Source of the DNA: Cryptomeria japonica
Lineage: Eukaryota > Streptophyta > Pinopsida > Cupressales > Cupressaceae
Direction: 5' to 3'
DNA: 64,000 bases
NCBI RefSeq assembly: GCF_030272615.1
Contig: NC_081405.1
Span: 571,765,752-571,829,751 of the forward strand
In this document: one piece after another, positions 25,701-37,700 of the stretch
How positions within the stretch are numbered: position 1 is the first letter of the stretch
Layout of the letters: every line of letters begins with the position of its first letter
Notes under the pieces: model-generated
The model's input: the letters and a program-made list of their open reading frames with translations, nothing else
Databases searched by the model: none
What the model was told of the DNA's origin: nothing
Position numbers and translations under genes: made by a program

Positions 25701-28700
25701 ATTGAATGACAAGAATGGGATTAGCATCCCACCTTGCTTGAGGCCTGAGATGATCGTCCCAGTCCCTATCATGCCCACAAGCAATTTCAATAAACCCAAC
25801 CGCCCTCCTTTCTCCGTTCCTCACTCTTATCTAGGTGCTTGTGTCTCCAGGGCGGTGCTGTGTTAAGAGGCCAGCTCCCAAAAACAAAAATAATAATTTA
25901 CTACCTATTAAGCCACATTGGCCAAAACCGACCAAAATTTCCATTTTATTAAAATATCGCTAAGGCAAAAGTAATTAAAATGGGTGTTATAGAACACCAC
26001 CTGCGCCCCAAGGCCTCTCTTAATTCGGGGTCATCACAGTCCTCCCATCCTCTAATTGCTTGACCTCAAGCAATTGCAGATTGGGACGCTTGAAAATTTC
26101 TATCCCCTCCCAAGTAGCATCTTCTGGGTGCAGTCCCTTCCATTTCACCAAATATTTTGAAATCACTTTATTCCTTAGTTTCTTCTCTCTCACATTCAGC
26201 ACTGTTTCAGGTTCTAGTATCATTCTGCCCTCGTAATCAAGTGGTGGCAACTCTGTTGAAGGCACAATCTGCTGTCCAAGGGCCTTTTTAAGGCAAGAAA
26301 CGTGAAATGTGTTGTGAATTCTGTTGTTGGGTGGTGATTCTAGCTCATACACAGGCTGTCCCACTTTTCTTACAACTTGGTAGGGACCATAGAAGTGTGG
26401 TTACACTTTTCTACTCCACTTCCCTTAATGGATGACTGTCTATAGGGCTGCAACTTTAAAAACACCATGTCACCCACCTCAAACGATCATTCCCTCCAAT
26501 GCCGGTCAACATATAACTTTTGTTGATTCTAAGCACGCTGCAAGTTCTCCTTGAGGACCACAATAATATCCTTGTTTTGCTGAACCACATCTTTAGTGCT
26601 AGGAACTCTACTATCAGTATGAATCAGATACACAAAAGAAGTAGCATCATAGTCATAGAGTTCCTTGAAAGGAGACATGCCTATTGACATGTGATAAGTG
26701 GTGTTGTAAACAATACTCCCCCAAATGCAACCACTTAATCCATGCTGTTTGCTGACCTGTGACATAGTTCCTCAGATAACCCTTAATCCATTTGTTGACT
26801 ATCTCAGTTTGTCCGTCTGTTTGTGGATGGTAGTTGGTGCTAAGTGTCATTTATGTCCTTGTCAATCGAAACAACTCCCGCCAAAATAAACTAAGGAACC
26901 TGCTATCCCAGTCACTTACAATCACTTTTGATAACCAATGAAGTCTGAAAACCTCCTCAAAAAAAAAAATCTACCACTTGAGGTGCCTTGAAATCTGATG
27001 GTATCGCATGAAAATTTGCGTACCTCATTAGTCCTGTTGATGTATAGCTTCGGTTGGACCCTCAGGGCCAGCTTTGCTTTCAAATGTGTGAAGGGCCGAA
27101 TTGGCCTTACACATTTAATGTGTCCGATTTCTCATTTCCGTCCTTTGTAATGAAAAGACTTGTTAATAAATACACATCTAATAATCGATCACCTTGGAAG
27201 TCTTGACCCTTGGCATAAGACGTGTTAATGAAAAGTCATGTTGATTAAATCATAAGCTGACTTATGGATAAGTCGCATTGCTTGAATAAGACATGGTTGG
27301 GTATATATAGATGGGCTCGATCATTTCTTCTTGGCAATTTAGATCAACACACCTCATGGCAGATTGTATTCCTAAGTGCAGATTGACATCTCTCCATCAG
27401 CAGTTTGTGTTCTAATACAACAGATCGAAATATCTTCTTCTCTTACCAGCACATCGTATATATCTGTAGCAGGCTGTATTCTAACACCAGCAGTTCGGAT
27501 TCTCCTTCTACACATCGTGGTTGATGTTTAACAGATTGTTAACTTAGTCAGCAAGTTGTGATCTTCATACAAGGCGAATGGAATCAATAATGTATTGATT
27601 GATTCTAGATTGAATCTGCTTATTGTATAGCTTCAAAGTGTGAAGCCTTGTAAAGACATTTGCTAATATATATTGCAAGAGATTAATTGCTGGGTTTTTT
27701 CACCTTCAAGAGGAAGGTTTTCCCAGGATATATTTTGTGCATTTGTGTTTGATTTACTGTCAGCCACGGTGAAAGAAGATCGTGATCAGATTCTCTACAA
27801 CTTTTCAGCTTTCTCTCCTCTCTCCCTCCTTCGAGAAGTATCTACTAAGTCTCGAAAATGGTGAACAGCCTTAAAGTTGAAGATAGGCTTGAAGGCACAT
27901 CTAACTTCACCTCATCGAAGTTTAAAATGCTCATTACACTTGAAGAAAATGATATTCTTCAATTTGTGGAGGAAAAGGATTTATCCATACCTGAAGATCA
28001 TGAGGAGAAGCTTCAATTTAAGAAAAATGACATCAAAGGAAAGAAGATATTAATCGACTCCGTGAGGGATCACTTGGTGCCTCTCATCTCCAAGATGACA
28101 ACTGTGAGAGATATGTTCAAGACCTTGGAAGATTTATATGAGATTAACAATGTAAGTAGGGCTCTTACCTTAAGGCAACAACTCCACCAAGTGAAGATGG
28201 CAAAGGGAGATTCAGTCATCACCTACTTCATGAAAATTTCAGAATTGAGAGATCAAGTAAGCACAATTGGAGATCAAGTGATTGATAAAGACCTTGTCAT
28301 GCTAGCCTTGAATGGCCTTCCTCATTCAAGGGAACCATTTATCCAAAGCATAAGTGGAAGATCTAAATTACCTAAGTTTGATCGACTTCGTGCGGATTGT
28401 ATTCAAAAAGAATCAAAATTGGCAGCTAGGGGAATTATCAAAAGCTCTCAAAATGAAGATACACATGTGCTTGCCACTCAATCTACCAAGAAACGTAAGA
28501 ATTGGAAGAAGGGCAACTTCAAAAGGAATAGAGATCTGAAATCAGATTTTGCACCTGATTCTAGGAAGAAGAAAGATCTCTCTCGCATCCAGTGTTTTAG
28601 GTGTGACAAGTTTGGTCACTTTGCAAAGGATTGTTCGACAAGAGCAAATCATCAAGAAGCAAACATCAATGAAGTCTCATCTCAGAAGGAGGTTGAAGAT

Positions 28701-31700
28701 AACTCAAATAGTTTTCTTTTCATATCAGCTTTATCGAGCAATGTTCCTACAAATAGTGATGGTTGATTGATAGTGGAGCCTCTAAACACATCATCGGCTA
28801 TTGGATCACCTTTCTAATTTGGTGGAGCAGTCAAATCTTCAAGTTATTATTGGAGATGATGCACGCTATTTAGTAAAAGGATTTGGTGCTACATCTCTAA
28901 ACCTTGAATCTCGAGTTTCTCTACACCTAAGTGATGTATTGGCCTAAGAACTCTAACATCAAGACCGCTCGTGTGATCGGAAATCAACATGAGAGTTTGT
29001 ATAAACTCTCCACTCTTCCAGTTCAAGCATTCATGATTCTTCCAGTTCCATCAAACTTTGGCACAGAAGGCTTGGACATCTCCACTTTAGGGCTCTTCCA
29101 TCACTGGAAAAGATGGTAAAAGGTATTCCTAAACTTAATCATATACATGATGGCACTTGTAAAGGTTGTGCTATGGGTAAAAATATTAAGAGTCCTTTTC
29201 ATAGCAGTGAAAGTAGGTCTAAAGAAATACTAGATCTTGTACATTCAGATTTATGTGGACCAATGTCAATTCCATCCCCAAGTAGATGTTTGTATTATGT
29301 AACTTTCATAGATGACTACTCTAGGAAGACTTGGATTTATTTCTTAAGGTCTAAAGAGTCTGATGAAGTCCTAGGTAGGTTTAAGGAGTTTAATGCTCTA
29401 GTAGAAAATTTGTCTGCAAAGAAAATTAAAATTTTAAGGTCTAATAATGGAGGTGAGTACACCTTGGGTAGCTTTCGTGATTTCTGTATTGAGTCAGGGA
29501 TCAAGAAGGAGTTTTGTGTTCCTTACAAACCTCAACAAAATGGGGTTGCAGAAAGGAAGAACAGATCTATTGTTGAAGATGCAAAAGCTATGATCCATGA
29601 TCAAGACCTTTAGACTTTTCTATGGGCAAAAGCCTCTAGAACAACCGTATATGTTTAGAACATATGTCCTCATCAGATATTGCAAAATATGACTCCTGAA
29701 GAAGCCTTTTCAGGGATCAAGCCTAATATCAGTCACCTGAGGATCTTTGGTTGTCCTGTGTATGTTCATATTCCCAAGGACAAGAGGACCAAGTTGGAAC
29801 CTTCTGGCAAGAGAGGGATATTTGTGGGCTACAGTGAAACCTCCAAAGCCTACCGTATTTACATCCTTGGTCATAAACAAATAGAAGTAAGTAGGGATGT
29901 CACATTTGAGGAAGATGTTGCATTCAAGAAATCTAAGGGTTCATACATGGAGATAGATGATGAGACTCCTCAAAACATGGATGTTGATCATGCTCCTGAG
30001 ATTCAGAGAGAGTCTACAGAACTTGATATGTATGATGATCCAATTGAACCTTTGGATCCCACTGATGGACCTAGAGATATTGTTGTGTCTCGAAAGAGAC
30101 CTCTTTGAGCAAGAAACACTATGTGGGAAGCAAAATAGTTTGCCGCTCTTAGAGGAACATTCAGAGAAAGTAAAAGACCACAGAGATTTTCTAATTATGT
30201 TGCATTGATGTGTAATCTTATTGAGTCTGAACCTTCCAACGTAGAGGAAGCCTCAAAACAACAGGTTTGGAAAGATGCAATGGATGAGGAGTATCAATCC
30301 ATTCTCAAGAATGATGTGTGGGATATCGTGCCTAGACCAAAAGGGAAGTTTGTTGTATCTTCCAAGTGGTTGTACAAGATTAAACATGCAGCTGATGGTA
30401 GCATTGAAAAGTACAAGGCTAGATTTGTGGCTCGTGGTTTCTCTCAACAAGAAGGAATAGACTATGAAGAAACATTTGCTTTTGTTGCTCACTATACTTC
30501 CATTAGAACCATCATTGCCATTACAGCAGCTAAGGGATGGAAGTTACATCAGATGGATGTGAAGATAACTTTTCTCAATGGTGTGATTGAAGAAGAGGTC
30601 TACATCGAGCAACCTAAGGGGTTCGTGATTCATGGGAAAGAGTCTCATGTGTGTAAATTGAAAAAAACCCTATATGGTCTTAAACAAGCTCCTCGGGATT
30701 GGTATGAAAGAATTGACAGATTCTTAGTGGGTTTGGGATTTTGCAAGAATGATGTTGATCCCAACCTTTACTTCAAGATATTCAATGGTGATACGTTGAT
30801 ATTGGTACTTTATGTTGATGACCTATTTGTCATAGGAGAAGATCATCTCATTGATAGATGCAAGGAGTTGACTTCATAATTCGAGACGAAGGACTTAGGA
30901 CTCATGCACTTCTTTCTAGAGTTGGAAGTTTGGCAGAGGCCCAATGAAATTATCCTGAGTCAAGGAAAATACACCATCGATATCTTGAAGAGATTTGGAA
31001 TGTCAGATTGTAAATCTATGTCTACACCAAAGGAAACTAACTTGAAGAAATTGAGGGAAGTTGCAGCTAGTTCAGATCTTGTGGACCCTACTATGTACAA
31101 ACAATTGATTGGGTCCTTGATGTATCTGGTTAACACTAGACCAAATATTTGCTATGCAGTGAGTGCACTTAGCCAGTTCATGAGTGAACCTAGACAAATA
31201 CATCTAGTTGCAGCCAAGCATATCTTGAGATACTTGCGTGGCACAATTGGATATGGTTTGAAATACTCTTCCAGTGTGGACCTGATTCTTGAAGGATATT
31301 CTGATTCTAATTGGGCAGGGAGCGTTACTGATCGGAAGAGCACCTTTGGTTGTTGCTTTAGCTTGGGATCTGCTATGATTTCCTGATGTAGCAAGAAGCA
31401 GTCTTCAGTAGCTCTGAGCACTGCAAAGGCAGAATACATTGCAGCATGTGTGGCAACTCGCAAAGCAGTGAGGCTTCGTAAGCTCCTTGCAGGATTGTTT
31501 GGACAATCATTGGAGCCTACTACCATTCATTGTGATAACCAAAGTTGTGCGAAGCTTTCAGTCAATCCAGTGTTCCATGACAGAACAAAGCATGTTGAGA
31601 TTCAGTACCACTATATCAGAGATATAGTACAGAGGAACGCGGTTCAGTTGAGATACATTTGCACTAAGGAACAGACGACTGACATTCTCACCAAACCTCT

Positions 31701-34700
31701 TGCGAAAGTGAAGTTTGTACATTTTCAAGACAATCTTGGAGTTGTGGAGAATGAGGCCCTTGCTGAGAGGGAATCTCAGCATCAGTAATTACTTGATATG
31801 TATTATAATGCATTCTTCTCTGTGAAAGAAGTTTGAGGTGCAAGCCCTTGTTATGCATGCTTCTCTGTGAGAGAAGTTTGAGGTGCAAGCCCTTGTTATG
31901 CATTCTTCTCTGCGAGAGAAGTTTGAGGTATCAGCCCTTGTTATGCATTCTTCTTTGTGAGAGAAGTTTGAGGTTCCAGCCCTCGTTTCACCTTCTGCGA
32001 GTAGGTATGGTGGATGTCATGTGAGAGACTCCATGACTTAGCATTTGTGCTTATTCACCCTCTCGGAGTAGCCATGATGAACGTCATATTGAGATGACTA
32101 CATCACGTTGAGTGACTCCGTGATGAAGCACTTGTATTCACTTACATGTCCATACATGGGAGTAGCCATGATGGACCCACCCTTTGGGAGTAGCCATGGT
32201 GGATGTCACTATGTGACTCAATTATCGAGAAGGATTCCTCCCTAGCTAAGAGGGAGTGTTGATGTATAGCTTCGGTCGGACTCCTCAAGGCCGACTTTGC
32301 TTTCAAATGTGTGAAGGGTCGGATCGGCCTTACACATTTAATGTGTCTGATTTCTCATTTCCATCCTTTGTAATGAAAAGACTTGTTAATAAATACATAT
32401 CTAATAATCAATCACCTTGGAAGTCGTGACCCTTGGCATAAGACGTGTTAATGAAAAGTCATGTTGATTAAATCATAAGCCGACTTATGGATAAGTCGCG
32501 TTGCTTGAATAAGACATGACTTTTATATATATAGATGGGCTCGGTCATTTCTTCTTGGCAATTTAGATCAACACACCTCACGACAGATTGTATTCCTAAG
32601 TGCAGATCGATATCTCTCCATCAGCAGTTTGCGTTCTAATACAACAGATCGAAATATCTTCTTCTCTTACCAGCACATCGTATATATCTGTAGCAGGCTG
32701 TATTCTAACACCAGCAGTTCGGATTCTACTTCTACACATTGTGGTTGATGTTTAACAAATTGTTAACTTAGTCAGCAAGTTGTGATCTTCATACGAGGCG
32801 AATGGAATCGATAATGTATTGATTGATTCTAGATTGAATCTGCTTATTGTATAGCTTCAAAGTGTGAAGCATTTGTAAAGACATTTGCTAATATATATTG
32901 CAAGAGATTAATTGTTGGGTTTTTTCACCTTCAAGAGGAAGGTTTTCCCAGGATATATTCTGTGCATTTGTGTTTGATTTACTATCTATCTAATCTGATC
33001 ATAAAACTTAACAAGTCCATCAACCACTACATATAAACAATCTTTACCTTGGACCCTTGGCAACCCGGTAATAAAATCCATAGATATGCTCTCCCATTTC
33101 TGATTTGGGATGGGCAAAGGCTGCAATAGCCCTGCTAGGAAAACATGATGCTCCTTGTTTTGTTGGCATTCTTTCCATTCTCTTACATGCTGCATCACAT
33201 CCTTTTTCAACCCTTTCCAAGAAAAACATTCCCTCGCTTGTTTATATGTATTGTAGAAGCAAGGGTGACCAGCAAGAGGGGTATCACGGCAAGCCTTTAA
33301 AATTCTTTCCTTCATTTTGGAATCAGGTGTAATGTAAACCTGTCCTTTATAAAGAATCAGCTCGTCAACTATTTTGAACCTATCATCTTGCACCTCGCCT
33401 TCCACAACATTATTAGCAAATGGATTTTTGGCATACTCAGCAGTAATTAATGATCTCCAGTCAGTAAATATATCAGAGATTGAATGTAAATGAGGTTTTC
33501 TAGACAAAGCATCAGCCACTACATTATTATTCCCCTTAACATATTCAATGTCAAAGTCATAGGCCTGAATTTTACAGACCCACTTTTGCTGCCTATCATT
33601 CAAATCTCTTTGATTAAGGAAGTATTTCAGACTGTTATGATCAGTTTTGCCCAAAAGCTTGTTGCAAACCAAATATTGTCTAAACTTGGTCAAAGCATGT
33701 ATTATGGCTAGCATCTCTTTGTCATAAATTGAGAGTTACGCTCAGCTTCTTTGAGTTTCCTTCTCTAATATGCAATGGAATGTTTATTTTGCATCAAGAC
33801 AGCCCCTATTCTCTCACCGGAAGCATCACATTCCAAAACAAAAGGAAGTGAAAAATCTGGAATGGCCCAAACCGGGCACGAACTCATTACCTCTTTGAGG
33901 TTGTCAAAGGCTTGTTGAGCTGATGAAGTCCACATGAATGCACCCTTCTTTGTTAAATTGGTTAAGGGGGCAGCTAGCTGTGAAAACCCACTTACAAACC
34001 TTCTGTAGTAGCTGCATAACCCCACATATCCCCGGAGTTGTGCTAGGTTGCTTGGCCTAGGCCAATCTTGGATGGCCTTCATCTTCTCTTCATCTACACT
34101 CACTCCATGTTCACTGATTTTGAACCCTAAATACAAGATTTCTTGCAAACCAAACTCACACTTCGATGCCTTGGCATAAAAGGACTGCTCCTCTAAAATA
34201 CTCTACACTTCATCCAAATGTTTTAGATGATCTCCCCAAGTCTTGCTATAGACAAAGATGTCATCAAAGAAGACCGACACAAAATTCCTTAATTGCAGAA
34301 AAAATATCTGATCCATACAAGATTGGAAAGTTGTTGGGGCATTGATGAGACCAAAAGGCATCACCAGAAATTCATAGTGCCCATAATGACATCGAAATGT
34401 TGTCTTGTGTACATCCTCATCCCCGACCTTGATTTGATGGCACCCTGAATGCAAATCAATCATTCTTGGAGAAGTACCTTGCTCCTTGAAGCTCATTGAT
34501 TAACTCAACAATGCGTGGTATTGGGTAGCTATTCTTAATGATCCTTTTATTGAGAGCTCGGTAATCAATGCACATCCTCATAGTTACATCTTTCTTTTTA
34601 ACCAGGGCAACTGAATATGCAAAAGGGCTAGAACTAGGTCCGAATATGTCCCATATCCAACAATTCCCTAATTGCCTTTTCAATCTCCTCCTATACTTTT

Positions 34701-37700
34701 GGATGATGGTAAGGAGTGATCATCATTGGTTTTGCTCCTTAAAGCTCAATGATATGCTGGAAACCTCTATTACGGGGCAAGCCTGGGGGTATGTCTTTGA
34801 ATACTCTGTTACGTTTGTCCAATATAAATTGAATCTGCACATTGGTAGTTCCTTCTTTCCTAGCAGCATTTGTATTGGTGATAAGACATTCCGCTGCCCA
34901 TGCTACTTGTTCTTTACGAAAAACTCATTCCATTCTTTTGGCTGATATCTCCATCGTCCCTTTGCTGGATAATCCATGTAATACCACCTTTTTCCCATTG
35001 TGTTGGAAAGAGATTTTCATTTTTCTTTAAATGATCTCATATTTGTCAATTGCATACAGCCATTGACACCCCAAGACTATTTCCATATCCATATCAATCA
35101 CATAGAATTCATCCTGCAATTTATAATCTCCCATTGTTAATTAAATTTGAGGTACCTTCCGAGTGCAAGAGAGAATAGTTCCACTGACCACCTTCACATC
35201 AAAACCTTCAATGGGAACTGAATGCAGTCCAAGCCTCCTTACCACTTCCTCATTGATATAGTTGTAAGTGGCTCCACCATTAATTAGGATGATTAACTTT
35301 TGTCCTTTCAAGACCCCTTTAATGCAGAACGCACTATAGCGTTGTTCTCCTATGAGGGCAGCAAGTGTGCCTCCTACGGAATCTTCATGATTTTCCACTT
35401 CATTTTCAGAACCAACAGCATCACTTTCAGCATCTTCATCAGAGATAACTTCAATATAATGTACCTGTCCCCTCCCCAAGCAACGATGTCCTGGCTGCCA
35501 TGGTTCCTTGCATGTAAAACACAACTTCCTCCTTAATTCATTCCTACTTACATCCATTTGCTGCACCTTAGCTGTAGGCATTCTTGGGGCCATTGAACTT
35601 CTTTGAAAGGGCTTTTTGGTCTGCATAAGTGGAGCTGTCCTCTTACTTGTGAAGCTGTCCCCTGCCACTGAGTCTTCCAAGTTGAGAGCTGATGTCATGG
35701 CCTCATTGAAGGTTGTAGGATATAAAGCTTTTAGTAATCCTTAAGGGGCTCAGCTAATCCTTCCACAAAGAGTACTATCAGCCTCCTATCTGACACATCA
35801 GGCACCATTACAGCAAGATTTTCAAACTCAGCTACATAGTCTTCGACCGTGCCTTCTTGCCTCAATTGGGCTAAATTCCTGAAATGTATTTCTGGATCAG
35901 TTCTATCAAATCTCTCAACCAGTCTTTGACTGAATTCCTCTATGGTTGAAACTAAGTCATGTCCTTGAGTTGCTAACCCATGGTACCACCACTCATGAGC
36001 TATTCCTCCAAATGCAAGGTTGCAAACTTGATGACCTCTTCCCCCATCAGTAGGTTCAATGAGTAGTAAGTGTCAAGTTCTTGTAACCATGATCTGGTTG
36101 TGGTTCTACTCTTTCCATCAAAATTAGGCATTGTAATTTTTCTCGATCGGTGCTGAATATCCTTCATCTCACACCCCCTCTTCCTATGCCCTCCTTTTGC
36201 TTTCAGTCCACAGTATTTGGTAAAGGTCATATTATTCTTAACTGCTTCACTCAGGGCATGGTATTCAGCATGAAGGCGACCCATTTCATTGACCTGGCCT
36301 AGTTGGTCCTCACCAACTTCTTCACTTGTCAAAAACTTAGTCCTGAATGTCTTGGCTAAGACTTTTTCTCCCTGAGATTTTCAACGTTATTAATAGACTT
36401 CCCATCATTAGTAGCACTTCTTTTGCTCCTATCTGTTTCAGACTTGTCACCACCATGATTCTGATGGATTCCCTTCAACAACTGTGCCACTTCTTTCAAC
36501 ATCTCAGACATGCTGAGATGCAGCTCCTTAGACCTCTTGAAGAAGGCTCTTGCCTCTTCGTCTCCTGTGTCACTAATGGTAACCTTCTTTTTTCCCTCTG
36601 CTGTTATCTCTGCTCTCTTTCGCTCATAATCAATTCCCTACAAGCTGGCAGGACTTACCCTCTGATACCACTGAAATATACCAAACTTGAAAAGATTTTT
36701 TTTATAATTAACAACCCAGTCTTCAATAGTATTCACTCAGCTAGAAATGAAATCATACAACTCAGTAATAATTGCTCAGATCATTAATAAATCAATACAG
36801 AAGACAATCAGCAATTTCAAAATAATTTCTCAAATAAATTCAGTCTCTTTCATTCACCAGTTCAGTCTCTTACAATAATGCACACCAATGCATTGGTCAA
36901 GTATTTCAACTTACAGAGATGAACTGAATTCATAATCATCCGAACCTCCCAGCATACATGATATGATGAACTTGAGCAATATTGACTCAGAGGCATACTC
37001 ACTACCAGCTCACACCCCACTAAGTATCTGGAGTCGTGTTTCACCTCAAGCTCTTTCCCTAGGTCTGCTAAAACCCGAAGTCTCCCTGTAGCCTTCCTTG
37101 AAGCCTTGGACAGCACATAAGGTCTCTCAAATTGGCGCCCAAGCAGATCTGAAGGTGCATACGTTTAATGCAGAGACAAATATAAGCTCTTCAATCCCTT
37201 ATGTGAACAGTCACCTCCTCTTGCACTCTCTCCACTCCTTATCGCTGCTCCTGCAATCTATGAAATCCCATGATTTCCTTATCTGTGACTCCTCAACAAT
37301 ACCCAGCTGCAATAACAATAGTATGTGATTCCAAACTCGGCAAATTGAATAACAAGAATGGGATTAGCTTCCCACCTTGCTTTAGGCCTGAGATAATCAT
37401 CCCAGTCCCTATCGTGCCCACAGGCAATTTCAATAAACCCAGCCACCCTCCCTTCTCCGTTCCCCACTCTTATCTAGGCGCTTGTGTCTCCAGGGCAGTG
37501 CCATGTTAAGAGGCCAGATACCCAAAACAAAAGAAAATAAATTTACTACCTACTAAGCCACGTCGGCCAGAACCGACCAAAATTTCCATTTTATTAAAAA
37601 ATCTATAAGGCAAAAGCATTTAAAATGGGTGTTATAGAACACCGTGTGTGCCCCAAGACCTCTCCTTAATTTGGGGTCATCACATAGCGCAGTATACCCA

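Larger units (their letters stand above)
27035..33013 (+). mobile_element. Ty1-copia retrotransposon nested in gypsy
   Basis: The element starts TGTTGATGTATAGC and ends AACTTAACA, with AGTCC on both sides (27030-27034 and 33014-33018), an exact 5-bp duplication of gypsy integrase sequence. The LTRs are 27035-27758 (detectable part) and 32257-33013. The order gag, protease, integrase, RT, RNase H is that of copia. The purine tract GAGGGAG lies just before the 3' LTR. Several frameshifts and stops show that it cannot encode a working polyprotein. The 5' LTR lacks the last 30 bp present in the 3' copy, and the usual primer site is missing. Confidence 0.9.
25020..37684 (-). mobile_element. Ty3-gypsy chromodomain retrotransposon, interrupted
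   Basis: Two LTRs of about 1 kb (25020-26038 and 36672-37684) bound a minus-strand gag, protease, RT, RNase H, integrase and chromodomain series. The primer site TGGTATCAGAGGGTAAG (36670-36654) and the purine tract GATGGGAGGA just inside the left LTR confirm orientation. A Ty1-copia element is inserted in the integrase region (27035-33013). The coding frame has many stops and shifts. The 5-bp flanks TATAC and TAGCG do not match, so either the target site has mutated or an end was rearranged. The C-terminal chromodomain places it among plant chromoviruses. Confidence 0.88.

Noticed and set aside
36347-36787. 146-codon plus-strand open frame over the gypsy primer site
   Set aside because: It is antisense to Gag and runs across the primer site into the LTR, so it is a chance frame.
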